Below the pieces are notes generated by a model that worked only from the letters and a program-made list of their open reading frames with translations, was not told the origin of the DNA and made no database searches. Both the position numbers and the translations under genes were made by a program. Source: CAZCGA01 sp964498075 (GTDB lineage: Bacteria; Desulfobacterota; Binatia; HRBIN30). From it: a stretch of 45,307 bases of DNA. This document shows positions 31,033-39,467 of the stretch, in pieces. The stretch lies in contig CAZCGA010000041.1 in assembly GCA_964498075.1 (NCBI GenBank), forward strand, positions 1-45,307, read 5' to 3'. The first letter of the stretch is position 1. Each line of letters starts with the position of its first letter.

Positions 31033-31926
31033 TCAGAACCGCACGTTCAGGTCGCCGAGGCCGTTCTGGATTTCCTGTAAGACGGCAGGCGGCTGGTCGA
31101 CGGCGTCCGCTTCGCGGCTCTCGAACCGGTCGGTCCCCGGCACCGTGCCGGCCGCCAGCACCGGCGCGGGAGGCGCCGCCAGCGCCGCGACCCGGTCCGC
31201 TTCGCCAACGCTCGCGCCGGTCAGGATCGGCTGCGCCGCGATGAAGCTATCGCCCCGGTTCGCCCCAATCAGCTCGAGCCCGTCGAGGTACTGACGGAAT
31301 GCGGTCTCGTCAAGCTGGCGCGGCGACCTGGGAAACTTTCCGCGCGCCACGGTCGTCAAGTCGCGCGGCGTGACGAAGACGCCGCGTCGCAAGCGATCGA
31401 GCACGCCGTGCACCTCGACGCGACCGTTGACGCCGACCACCGCGGTCACCTCGGCCACCGGGTCGAAGGTGACAACGAACTCGGTGCCGTGCACGTCCGT
31501 CACCGCGGTGGCCGTCTCGATCGAGTAGACGGCGTGCGGCTGCTGATAGTACTCGCTGACCCCGGCGCGCAGCCGGCCCGTCCGCAAGCGAATCAGCGCG
31601 CGGAACGTCACCTGGCTGGGCTCGAAGCGCTGCTCTTCAATCAGCACCTCGGTGTCGTCACCAAGGGTCAGGAGCGAATCGTCCTGGAAGACGACTTGGA
31701 CCCGACCCGGGCGACCGGCGCGCAGCCCGTCGCCGACGCGGACCGCCGTGCCCGCAGCCGCCGGCGACCACGTCCCGTCGCGACCGATCTCCACGCGGCC
31801 TTCGGCGGCAGCGATCGTACCCGCCTCCTGCGCGTGCAACGGACTGGCCACCGACACGAGCAGGACGACCAGCAGGGCCGGCATTCCATGGAGCCTCCAA
31901 ACCTTCGAAAGCGTAGATCCGTTCAC
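31033..31926 (-). CDS. FecR-domain exported protein
   Basis: 297 residues from GTG at 31926, which directly follows the stop of the upstream gene (TAA then GTG). An internal ATG at 31884 has GGAGG nine bases upstream but would remove the basic N-region of the signal peptide (MPALLVVLLVSVASPLHAQ). Residues about 35-165 form a FecR domain: AAEGRVEIGRDGTWSPAAAG, GDGLRAGRPGRVQVVFQDDS with LTLGDDTEVLIEE, and ETATAVTDVHGTEFVVTF, the VxGTEF core. The domain here is exported and not fused to a sigma-factor-binding tail, so it is of the non-classical FecR kind found next to outer-membrane proteins. Third gene of a minus-strand operon with a TPR/beta-barrel protein and a lipoprotein. Confidence 0.88.
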   Translation of the reverse strand: MNGSTLSKVWRLHGMPALLVVLLVSVASPLHAQEAGTIAAAEGRVEIGRDGTWSPAAAGTAVRVGDGLRAGRPGRVQVVFQDDSLLTLGDDTEVLIEEQRFEPSQVTFRALIRLRTGRLRAGVSEYYQQPHAVYSIETATAVTDVHGTEFVVTFDPVAEVTAVVGVNGRVEVHGVLDRLRRGVFVTPRDLTTVARGKFPRSPRQLDETAFRQYLDGLELIGANRGDSFIAAQPILTGASVGEADRVAALAAPPAPVLAAGTVPGTDRFESREADAVDQPPAVLQEIQNGLGDLNVRF

Positions 31927-33444
31927 TTAGAACCTCACTCCCATCGACAGCGAGACGATGTTGCGGTCATACTGGAACGTCGACTCGGTCGAATTGTTGA
32001 TCGTGCCGAAGTACTCCAGCGCCACATCCAGCCACTCGTTGAGCGGCTTTTCGGCGGCGAAGAGGACGTGATGCTCGTCATCGCGCCGTCCGAGGCTTTG
32101 CTGCGCGTAGCGCTCGTGGCGGTACTTGTAACCCAGCTCGGTGGTGATCCCCCACGGAAACGCCCAGCCGACGCCGCCGCCGACCTCTTGGCCGTCGTAT
32201 GCGAACTGATTACCGATCGCATTGATCGGGTCCTCGCGATCGAACTGATAGTTGACCCAGAGGTAACGTTCTTGGACACCGAGATACGCGAGCTGGCGCA
32301 GGCCGGCGGCGTGATTGAACGCGTCGCGCAGTCCGAGGAACGGTTGCTTGAGGAAGTCCCGCCGCCGCATGCGGTAGTAGAGCTCGGTGCGACCGTAGTT
32401 GCCCTCAGAGACTTCCACCCACGGGAGCGCCGTAGCTTCCTGGAGGAAGGTGTTGTCCGACAGGAGATAGAAGTCGTAGCGACCCAACATGCCCAGGCGC
32501 ACGGGACCCTCGTTCACGATGAGCTGGATGCTCGGCCGGTTGTCCTGCAGGTTGAAATCGGTGCGGTGGAAGTGGAGGCTCTGATAGAACTCGTAGCCGA
32601 TCAGGAGCTGCAGCCGCTCCGTCTGCCACGGGGCGTAGAGACCGCCGACGGTGAACACCGCGCGCCCGTCTTCCCGCCTGCCCACGTTGAGGTTCTGCAC
32701 TTTGAGCACGTCCTGCCCAGGCGCCAAGACGACGTTGCTGTCGTACTGGAAGCCGACATCGGCGTAGAGCTGGTAGGGCGCGCGTGCGCCGCCCTGTGCA
32801 GCCGGCTTGCCCTGGCGCAGCGTCTCGAGGAACGCGGCCGCCTCCTTCCCCATCTCGGAGCCCGGACTGATCGCCACGACGAACGCGAAGTCGTCTTCGG
32901 CCTGCTTCCAGTTCTGCTCTTGATACCCGGCGACGCCTTCGTAGTAGCGCGCCGGTAACAGCAGCGACGAGTCGCTGGTTGCCGCGAGCTGCAGGTTGCG
33001 CCGCGCCTCTGCCGTCCGCTGCAGGCGGAGCTGCGCGAGTCCGAGGAAGAGGGACGCCTGGGCGCTGAAGTCGGCAACCTTCTGCGCCTTCTCCAGCCAC
33101 GGGATCGCCTCCGCGAACTCACCGGCTTGCACCAGCGCGACGCCGAGATCGAGCGCCGCCTGCACGAAGTTCGGCCGGGCGGCGACCACGGCGCGGAGAT
33201 CGACGACGGCGGCTTTGACGTCGTCGAGCCGCCCGTGCGTTACGCCGCGGTAGTAGAGCGCGTCGATGTTCTGCGGATCGGCTTGCACCGCCTGATCAAA
33301 TAGTTTCAGCGCTTCGCTGAGCCGATTGGCGTGAAACTCGACCAGGCCGCGAGCGTAGAGGCGCTCCGACTCCTCCGCCGCGGCGGCGACGACCGCCGAG
33401 AGCAGCGACAGGCAGAGCAACACGACCGTCAAGGCGCGTACCAT
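31927..33444 (-). CDS. Outer-membrane protein: N-terminal TPRs and C-terminal beta-barrel
   Basis: 505 residues. A signal peptide (LTVVLLCLSLLSAVVAAAAE) precedes about five TPR units at 25-215 (LYARGLVEFHANRLSEALKL, FDQAVQADPQNIDALYYRGV, ALVQAGEFAEAIPWLEKA and others). Residues about 225-505 are a beta-barrel of roughly 14 amphipathic strands rich in aromatic residues, ending with an aromatic C-terminus (LSMGVRF), the signal for barrel assembly. The layout matches the surface lipoprotein assembly modulators (Slam) and related proteins in outline, but this is only architectural likeness. Start has GAGGGA upstream. It sits between a lipoprotein gene (19-base gap) and the FecR gene (0-base gap), so all three should be made together. 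Confidence 0.85.
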   Translation of the reverse strand: MVRALTVVLLCLSLLSAVVAAAAEESERLYARGLVEFHANRLSEALKLFDQAVQADPQNIDALYYRGVTHGRLDDVKAAVVDLRAVVAARPNFVQAALDLGVALVQAGEFAEAIPWLEKAQKVADFSAQASLFLGLAQLRLQRTAEARRNLQLAATSDSSLLLPARYYEGVAGYQEQNWKQAEDDFAFVVAISPGSEMGKEAAAFLETLRQGKPAAQGGARAPYQLYADVGFQYDSNVVLAPGQDVLKVQNLNVGRREDGRAVFTVGGLYAPWQTERLQLLIGYEFYQSLHFHRTDFNLQDNRPSIQLIVNEGPVRLGMLGRYDFYLLSDNTFLQEATALPWVEVSEGNYGRTELYYRMRRRDFLKQPFLGLRDAFNHAAGLRQLAYLGVQERYLWVNYQFDREDPINAIGNQFAYDGQEVGGGVGWAFPWGITTELGYKYRHERYAQQSLGRRDDEHHVLFAAEKPLNEWLDVALEYFGTINNSTESTFQYDRNIVSLSMGVRF

Positions 33445-33463
33445 GGCCCGTTCCCTCGCTGCA

Positions 33464-35224
33464 TCACCGCGGCGGCAACGGGTCGTTCCCGTTGATCACG
33501 TCTTGCCCGTCCGACACGCCGTTGAAGTTCGAGTCGGCATTATCCGGGTCGGTCCCGAGCGTGGCCTCCTGGTCTTCCGTCAGGCCGTCGCCGTCGCCGT
33601 CGTTGGCCCGCCGGCAGACGAGACCGGGATCCGACTCGTCGCTCAGTGCGTTGACAGGAACGATGACAGGGAAGGCTTGTGTGGTGTCGAGTCCGAAGAC
33701 TTCCCACACGGTTCCCGGCCCGCTGGGCACGAGGAACTCCGCTTGCTGCTCGTTGCCCAGGAACACGCGCACGCGCGCCTCCGAGTTTGCCAGCCCCTGC
33801 GATCCGGGATGCAACCGGTCGGTGAAGTCGTGCACGCAGTAGCGATACAGGCCGCCGGATTCGAGCTGATCGACCGTCTCCGTCTCGGGTCCGGCGAAGC
33901 TTTGCGAGTCGATATCGAGTGTCGCGCCGCCGTTGCGGGCGAATATGATGGACGGGTTGTTGAAGTCCAGGTGGAACTCGATCGGCTGGCCGGCCACTGA
34001 GGTCGCCGGTGCCGGCCCTCGTAGATGTGCGTCGAGGTCGGCGGGCGCGGGCGGGCCGCTGCCCCAGGTCAGCACGACCCGCAAGCCGCTGCCGCCGACC
34101 GGGCATACCGCGACCGTGAGAACCTGGACGGGGTCCATCACGTCGAGTACACCGGAAACTTCGGAAAGAATGAACCCGGTGGCTGTAGCGTCCAGCTGGA
34201 AGCTCCCGAGGGGCAACCCGTCGAAGCGGAACTTGCCGTCGATGCCGGTGGTGACCTGCTGCGGCCCCGGTTCCACGAGCTCGACCGTGGCACCAGCGAG
34301 CGACGCACCTGTCAGACAATTGACCACGGTACCGCTCAACGCGCCGGTCCCTGGGTTGAGGACGCTGAACTCGTAGGTGAAATCCAGGTCGCGCGCTCCA
34401 AAGCCCACGACGCTCGCGTGGATCGTCACCTGAAACCGCCCAGGCGCGAGCGTTTGCGGGTCGGTAGCAACCTGAAAGCCGGACACCTGCAATGCACCGC
34501 CGGCGCTGCAGGGGTTGCCACTCGCGTCGTCGCATTCGACCGCGGTCACGGGCAGGGGCTGCGGACTTCCGGGCGAGAGAGTGACCTGGATCGAACTCTC
34601 ATCGATCCCATCGACACCTTCGACGTTGGATACGGCAAGGGTGAAGCGGATGGTGACCGGACTGGTGGCTGACCCATTCGGCGGCGGATCGAGCGTTTCG
34701 TTGAGTGGAAACGGGACGGCGAACACGTCGATGTCACCGGCGTCGATGCGTCTCCCAGGGAGAATCGTCACGGCGTGGGAATCGCTGCGGTAGCTCGGTG
34801 CCGCCAGGCGCAGGCCCTCGCAGGCTTCCTGTGCGGTCTCTGTATCGGTGGCGAAGCCGAAGACCATGACCGACCCGGGCCCACCGGGAAGGTTCGGCAG
34901 CAGCAGCGAGCGCTGCCCCGTCGCCGGGTCAACCGGAGCGCTCGCGGCAGCCACCGTGGCGCAGACTGGCGAAGAGTCGGAGGCCGATTGGAACTTGACC
35001 ACCACGGCTTTCACGGCCGCCGGGATCGTCGGGCCGAAGCCGCCACCCGCAACTTGCGCGCTACGCAGTCCAGCGCTGGTCGTATGGGCCCGGGGTTGCT
35101 CCCACAGCGCCCGGGCGGTCAACGTGCCGTTGCCGCCGGGGCGGAACGAGCCGCCCCCACTCCCACATCCTCCGATGCTCAGCAGAGCCGCCGCGATCAG
35201 GATCGCTAGCGCGGTCAGCCGCAT
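33464..35224 (-). CDS. Lipoprotein with carboxypeptidase-regulatory-like, YfaP-like and Ca-binding repeat modules
   Basis: 586 residues from ATG at 35224, with GGAGG just upstream; an upstream GTG at 35248 is less likely. The lipobox is LSIGGCGSGGG. Residues about 30-310 are beta-rich with unknown identity. A CarboxypepD_reg-like domain follows (LSGTVVNCLTGASLAGATVE, GIDGKFRFDGLPLGSFQLDA). Next is a YfaP-like region (GLRVVLTWGSGPPAPADLDA, HLRGP and YRYCVHDFTDR). The end is a thrombospondin-3/EF-like Ca repeat (NDGDGDGLTEDQEATLGTDP, DNADSNFNGVSDGQDV). It would sit in the outer membrane with the modules facing outward or into the periplasm. First gene of the lipoprotein / TPR-barrel / FecR operon. 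Family assignments of YfaP and carboxypeptidase-like parts are by motif only. Confidence 0.82.
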   Translation of the reverse strand: MRLTALAILIAAALLSIGGCGSGGGSFRPGGNGTLTARALWEQPRAHTTSAGLRSAQVAGGGFGPTIPAAVKAVVVKFQSASDSSPVCATVAAASAPVDPATGQRSLLLPNLPGGPGSVMVFGFATDTETAQEACEGLRLAAPSYRSDSHAVTILPGRRIDAGDIDVFAVPFPLNETLDPPPNGSATSPVTIRFTLAVSNVEGVDGIDESSIQVTLSPGSPQPLPVTAVECDDASGNPCSAGGALQVSGFQVATDPQTLAPGRFQVTIHASVVGFGARDLDFTYEFSVLNPGTGALSGTVVNCLTGASLAGATVELVEPGPQQVTTGIDGKFRFDGLPLGSFQLDATATGFILSEVSGVLDVMDPVQVLTVAVCPVGGSGLRVVLTWGSGPPAPADLDAHLRGPAPATSVAGQPIEFHLDFNNPSIIFARNGGATLDIDSQSFAGPETETVDQLESGGLYRYCVHDFTDRLHPGSQGLANSEARVRVFLGNEQQAEFLVPSGPGTVWEVFGLDTTQAFPVIVPVNALSDESDPGLVCRRANDGDGDGLTEDQEATLGTDPDNADSNFNGVSDGQDVINGNDPLPPR

Positions 35225-35382
35225 TCGCCCTCCGTGTGTGTGTTTCACCGTTCGCGATCTAGGGGACTGTTAGCGCCTCGTGGACGCATTTGTCAAAGGA
35301 TTTGTCGAACGTCGACCGCACACCCCGCACGCCCGGATCAATTGCGTGGCATGCCCGGAGGTCCATCCGAGGAAGAAGCGTC

Positions 35383-35406
35383 GAGTGTATGATCGAGTGT
35401 ATGATC
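35383..35406. repeat. Exact tandem duplication of a 12-mer in a divergent promoter region
   Basis: GAGTGTATGATC occurs twice without a gap (35383-35394 and 35395-35406). It lies in the 251 bases between the minus-strand lipoprotein start (35224) and the plus-strand giant gene (35476), about 70 bases upstream of the latter. The place fits an operator for either gene. Confidence 0.6.
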
Positions 35407-35475
35407 GCTTGACGGAGCTTTGTGAGGCGTGCGAGGGTGAATGGCAATAAGGGGATCAGTTCTCCACTCCGACCG

Positions 35476-38400
35476 ATGGATTCAATGCTTCGCTTCACGA
35501 GGGCGCTGAGAGCTCTGACGCTGTCGATCTGCGCGGCGGCCATGTCGGCCGTCATCGCCGCTCCGGCTGGGGCGCAATCTATTTCGATGGTCTCGGCCAC
35601 CACCACCGGCAGCAGCGCGGACGAATCCGGCCCGACGTTCTTCCGCCAGTCGGTTGCCGCGATCAAGTCACAAATCGCAACGCAGCTGCAGACGCGTTTT
35701 TCGTGGAACCTGGGCGCCGATGCCAATAACAGTTCCCGGATGGAGAACGGAGCTGCGCAGCACAACATCGCGTTCGACGTGACCGCACCTGGCGCCTACT
35801 TCCTCACCGTGGACACGAGTTGGATCGGCGACCTCAACATGTTCATCGATGCCTCCACGGCCCTGGTCGATCTGACTGGCATCACTGGCATGCAGACCGG
35901 CGGGTCGTTGACGTCGGGGAGTCTCAGTCTGGCGGACCCTGGTGAGGTCAGCTCGTCGGTGCCGCCCCTCACGCTGTCCTTCAATGAAGCCGGCAGCGCG
36001 CGCATCGATGGGACGAGTAACGGGGTGGCGCAGCATCACACGTTGACGTTCACCTGGAGTGGCACGGCGAGCATCAACGGGATCGGAGGAGGCCTGGGAT
36101 CAGCCGCAGTGCGTCTGGGCGAAAGCAACACTGTGACCATGTTCTCCGCCGGCGTGTACCCGGGAGTCCCGAGTCGGACGCAGTCGACCGACGGCCACTT
36201 CGTAACCATCACGCTCGTGGGGCTGGCGACACCGACTGTCACCGCGACGCCGACGGCGACACCGACCCTCGCGTCAACCCCCACGCGCACGCCGACGGCC
36301 ACCATCACCGCGACACCAGCCGCCACCGTGACGCGCACGCCGACCTCGACTCCAACGATGACGGCGACCCGCACGCCGACCTCCACTCCGACGATGACGG
36401 CAACGCGGACCCCGACGCCCACGCTTGCCCAGACACCGACGCAGACGGCGACGCGGACACCGACGGGTACGCGAACGGCCACCAATACGCCGACGGCCAC
36501 ACCAACACTCACCTCGACGCCGACACGAACACCGACGCGCACACCAACCAGCACCCGCACGCCGACACCGACGGTGACCCCCAGCCTGACACCGACCCAG
36601 ACGCCGACTCGCACACCCACAGGGACACGCACGAGCACGCCGACGCCAACACCGACGGCCACCCCGACTCAAACCGCAACGCAGACACCGACGCGAACGC
36701 CGACGACGACGCGGACGCCGACGGCAACGCGGACGTCGACGCATACAACCACCCCAACCGTGACCCCCACCGACACCGCAACGCGGACATCTACACCGAC
36801 GGCGACGAACACCCGCACGCCGACGCCGACCATCACCGCGACGCCGACGCGAACGCCGTCGAACACCCCGACGGCAACGGCAACACGGACACCGACGGCG
36901 ACGGGAACCAGCACCCCAACCGCCACGCCAACGGCCACCGGCACACCGACGCGCACCTCGACGTCGACCCCGACCGGCACGCGTACCGTGACACCAACCG
37001 GAACCCTGCAGCCCACATCGACGGCGACAGCCTCACCGACGCAGACCGCAACCCGCACGTCGACCGCAACCGCAACCACGACAGTAACGCGCACACCAAC
37101 AACGACCGCCACCACCACGGCAACCCAGACACCGACACGTTCCGCCACCCCCACACCGACGCCGACGAACACCGCCACGCCAAGCCCTACGCGGACGCTC
37201 ACACCAACGCCCAGCACCACCGCGACATCGTCGCCGACGCGGACCGCCACGACGACGCAAACGCAATCACCAACGCGCACCGCCACCATCACGCAAACAC
37301 CTACGCGCAGCGGTACCGCAACGCCGACGCGGACGGGGACACTGCCAGCGACGGCGACCGCAACCTCGACGAGCCCGCCCACTCCAACAGCGACACGCAC
37401 CGCCTCGCTCGCCCCGACGGCGACGGCGACACAGACGGCAACGCCGACGCAGACTCCCACGCCGGTGCCGTCGGACACGGCGACCCCGACGCCGACCGAT
37501 ACCGCCGTGCCAACGCCAACCGAAACGCCGACGACACCCGCAACTCAGACGCCCACGGAAACCGTGACACCACCGCCGGGCGACACGGCAACACCCACCG
37601 AGACGGAGTCTCCGACCGGGACGCCGACGGAACAGCCGTCGCCCACTCCGACGTCAACACCCACCGAGCTGCCGAGTGAAACTGCGACGTCGAGCCCCAC
37701 GGAAACGCCCGTGCCCGCGTCGACCGCAACGGCGACTGAGGCAGCTACCGAGACCGCCACGCCGCTCGCGGCCGATACACCGACGCCCACCGCGACGGAG
37801 ACGGCCGTCGAGACCGTGACGCCGTCGGCGACCGATACGCCGACCTCCACGGAGACGGTCACTCAGACCGTGACACCGACGCGGAGCCCGACCGAGACAC
37901 CATCGGAAACCCCCACGTCGTCTCCAACCACTGCGCCGACGGCGACGACGACACCGCCGCCGACCGAGACAGCGACGCCCACGGCAACCGACACCGCCAG
38001 TCCAACCGCAACGCCGACCGAAACGGCGACGCTCACGCCGACCACGGCGGCGTCCCCGACACCGACAGAGACTGCAACGGCAACCTCCACGGCTGTTCCC
38101 TCATCAACTGCGACCGAGACGGCGACAGCGACGGCAACGTTCACGCTTACGGAGCTCCCCAGCGCCACACCGACGGCGTCGCGCACGCCAACCATCGTGC
38201 CCACCCCAACCGCAACGTCCACCAGCGCCGTCGTGCCGACGCCAACGCCGACGGCCACTGCGACGCCGACGCCAAACACCACGCCCCTGCCGGTGCCGCC
38301 GCCACCGTTCAGCTTCCAGCTGACGACGGGCGCCACAGTTCCGCAGCCCAGACCCATTGCGACCGGTGACTTCGACGGTGACGGGCTGGCGGACATCGCC

Positions 38401-39462
38401 GTCGCGGCGATGGGTGTTGACGGCCGTCCGGAGCTGCTGCTGCTGAAAGGTCAGCCGGGCGGCACCTTCACACCCACCGCGCAGACCGATATCGGGCTCG
38501 GCGCCACGGACGTTTTGACCGTGGACGTCGATCACGACGGGAACATGGACTTCGTGGTCAGCAACAGCGGCTCCGGCAGCATTACCGTCGCCCTCGGTGA
38601 CGGGAAGGGCGGGATCCAGACCACGGTAACTTCACCCGCGGGTCGCGCCCCCGGGCCCGCCGCCGTTCGCGATGTCGATGGTGATGGGATTCCCGACGTC
38701 GCGGTGCTCGACGAGACCGCCGGCGAGCTCATGTTCCTGCGTGGCAAGGGCGACGGCAGCTTCCAATCGTTCGCCCCCCCCATCGTGGTACGCGCCGGCT
38801 CGCTGTCGACCGATTTCGCTCAGCTGGACGTCGATGGCGACGGCATTCCCGACCTGGTCATCGCCCTACCGGACGAGGATGCGGTGCGGATCTTCCTCGG
38901 ACACGCAGACGGCAGCTTCACCGCGGACGGCGTGCTGGGGGGCAGTCGGCCGATGGCATTGACCGTGGGCGATTTCAACAACGACGGGCGGACCGATCTT
39001 CTGGTGGCCAACGGTGGCGATCAGACCGTCACGTTGTTCCCCGGTCTGCGCGGCGGCTTGGGGATCGGAGAGACGGTCGCCAGCGGCGTACCCGCAACGC
39101 AACTCGATATCGCCGACGTTGACGGTGATGGTCGCCCGGATCTGCTGGCGCTCGATCCCGCTGCGGGCGTGACGCGCGTGCTGCCCGGTCAAGGCAACGG
39201 GATGTTCGGCCCGCCGGTCGAAATTCGAGTCGGGGCACCGCTCGGCGGGCTGGGCACGGCCGACGTCAACCGCGATGGGTTGCCCGACGTGATCCTGAGC
39301 GTGCCGCCTCGGAACCAAGTCGCGGTGGCAATCACCACCTTGCCCGCGCCGCACCATGACGGAGGAGGTTGCCAGCTCGACACGCCCCGCCGCGGCGACG
39401 CGCCGATGGCTCTGGTGATCGCGACGATCGCGCTATTCGTCACGCGCCGGCGCGCCCGCTGA
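35476..39462 (+). CDS. Giant secreted Thr/Pro-rich protein with FG-GAP/VCBS propeller and MYXO-CTERM-like tail
   Basis: 1328 residues from ATG at 35476; an in-frame GTG at 35422 with a GGAG upstream is an alternative start. A signal peptide (LTLSICAAAMSAVIAAPAGAQ) precedes an unrecognised head of about 210 residues, unlike that of its paralogue at 27589. Residues about 251-936 are Thr/Pro/Ala/Glu-rich and mucin-like. Residues about 945-1280 hold seven FG-GAP/VCBS repeats (GDFDGDGLADIAV, VDVDHDGNMDFVV, RDVDGDGIPDVAV, LDVDGDGIPDLVI, GDFNNDGRTDLLV, ADVDGDGRPDLLA, ADVNRDGLPDVIL). The extreme C-terminus has GGGCQLDTPRRGD, a hydrophobic span MALVIATIALFV and TRRRAR: the Cys, membrane span and Arg tail of MYXO-CTERM-type sorting signals. 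Stop is 5 bases before the oxidoreductase start. Confidence 0.87.
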   Translation: MDSMLRFTRALRALTLSICAAAMSAVIAAPAGAQSISMVSATTTGSSADESGPTFFRQSVAAIKSQIATQLQTRFSWNLGADANNSSRMENGAAQHNIAFDVTAPGAYFLTVDTSWIGDLNMFIDASTALVDLTGITGMQTGGSLTSGSLSLADPGEVSSSVPPLTLSFNEAGSARIDGTSNGVAQHHTLTFTWSGTASINGIGGGLGSAAVRLGESNTVTMFSAGVYPGVPSRTQSTDGHFVTITLVGLATPTVTATPTATPTLASTPTRTPTATITATPAATVTRTPTSTPTMTATRTPTSTPTMTATRTPTPTLAQTPTQTATRTPTGTRTATNTPTATPTLTSTPTRTPTRTPTSTRTPTPTVTPSLTPTQTPTRTPTGTRTSTPTPTPTATPTQTATQTPTRTPTTTRTPTATRTSTHTTTPTVTPTDTATRTSTPTATNTRTPTPTITATPTRTPSNTPTATATRTPTATGTSTPTATPTATGTPTRTSTSTPTGTRTVTPTGTLQPTSTATASPTQTATRTSTATATTTVTRTPTTTATTTATQTPTRSATPTPTPTNTATPSPTRTLTPTPSTTATSSPTRTATTTQTQSPTRTATITQTPTRSGTATPTRTGTLPATATATSTSPPTPTATRTASLAPTATATQTATPTQTPTPVPSDTATPTPTDTAVPTPTETPTTPATQTPTETVTPPPGDTATPTETESPTGTPTEQPSPTPTSTPTELPSETATSSPTETPVPASTATATEAATETATPLAADTPTPTATETAVETVTPSATDTPTSTETVTQTVTPTRSPTETPSETPTSSPTTAPTATTTPPPTETATPTATDTASPTATPTETATLTPTTAASPTPTETATATSTAVPSSTATETATATATFTLTELPSATPTASRTPTIVPTPTATSTSAVVPTPTPTATATPTPNTTPLPVPPPPFSFQLTTGATVPQPRPIATGDFDGDGLADIAVAAMGVDGRPELLLLKGQPGGTFTPTAQTDIGLGATDVLTVDVDHDGNMDFVVSNSGSGSITVALGDGKGGIQTTVTSPAGRAPGPAAVRDVDGDGIPDVAVLDETAGELMFLRGKGDGSFQSFAPPIVVRAGSLSTDFAQLDVDGDGIPDLVIALPDEDAVRIFLGHADGSFTADGVLGGSRPMALTVGDFNNDGRTDLLVANGGDQTVTLFPGLRGGLGIGETVASGVPATQLDIADVDGDGRPDLLALDPAAGVTRVLPGQGNGMFGPPVEIRVGAPLGGLGTADVNRDGLPDVILSVPPRNQVAVAITTLPAPHHDGGGCQLDTPRRGDAPMALVIATIALFVTRRRAR
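36230..38290 (+). repeat. Thr/Pro-coding low-complexity repeat region, second giant gene
   Basis: About 2 kb of ACN/CCN-rich sequence. A clear local duplication of 12 codons (TSTPTMTATRTP twice) lies at about 36343-36414. The last third (from about 37450) gains Glu and becomes ETxTPT-like, so composition changes along the stalk. Read-through of long open antisense frames is caused by the codon pattern. Confidence 0.9.
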
Positions 39463-39467
39463 CGGGT

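Noticed and set aside
36036..38396. Long antisense frames opposite the second Thr/Pro stalk
   Set aside because: Same composition effect as in the first giant gene; sense strand has signal peptide, propeller and sorting signal.
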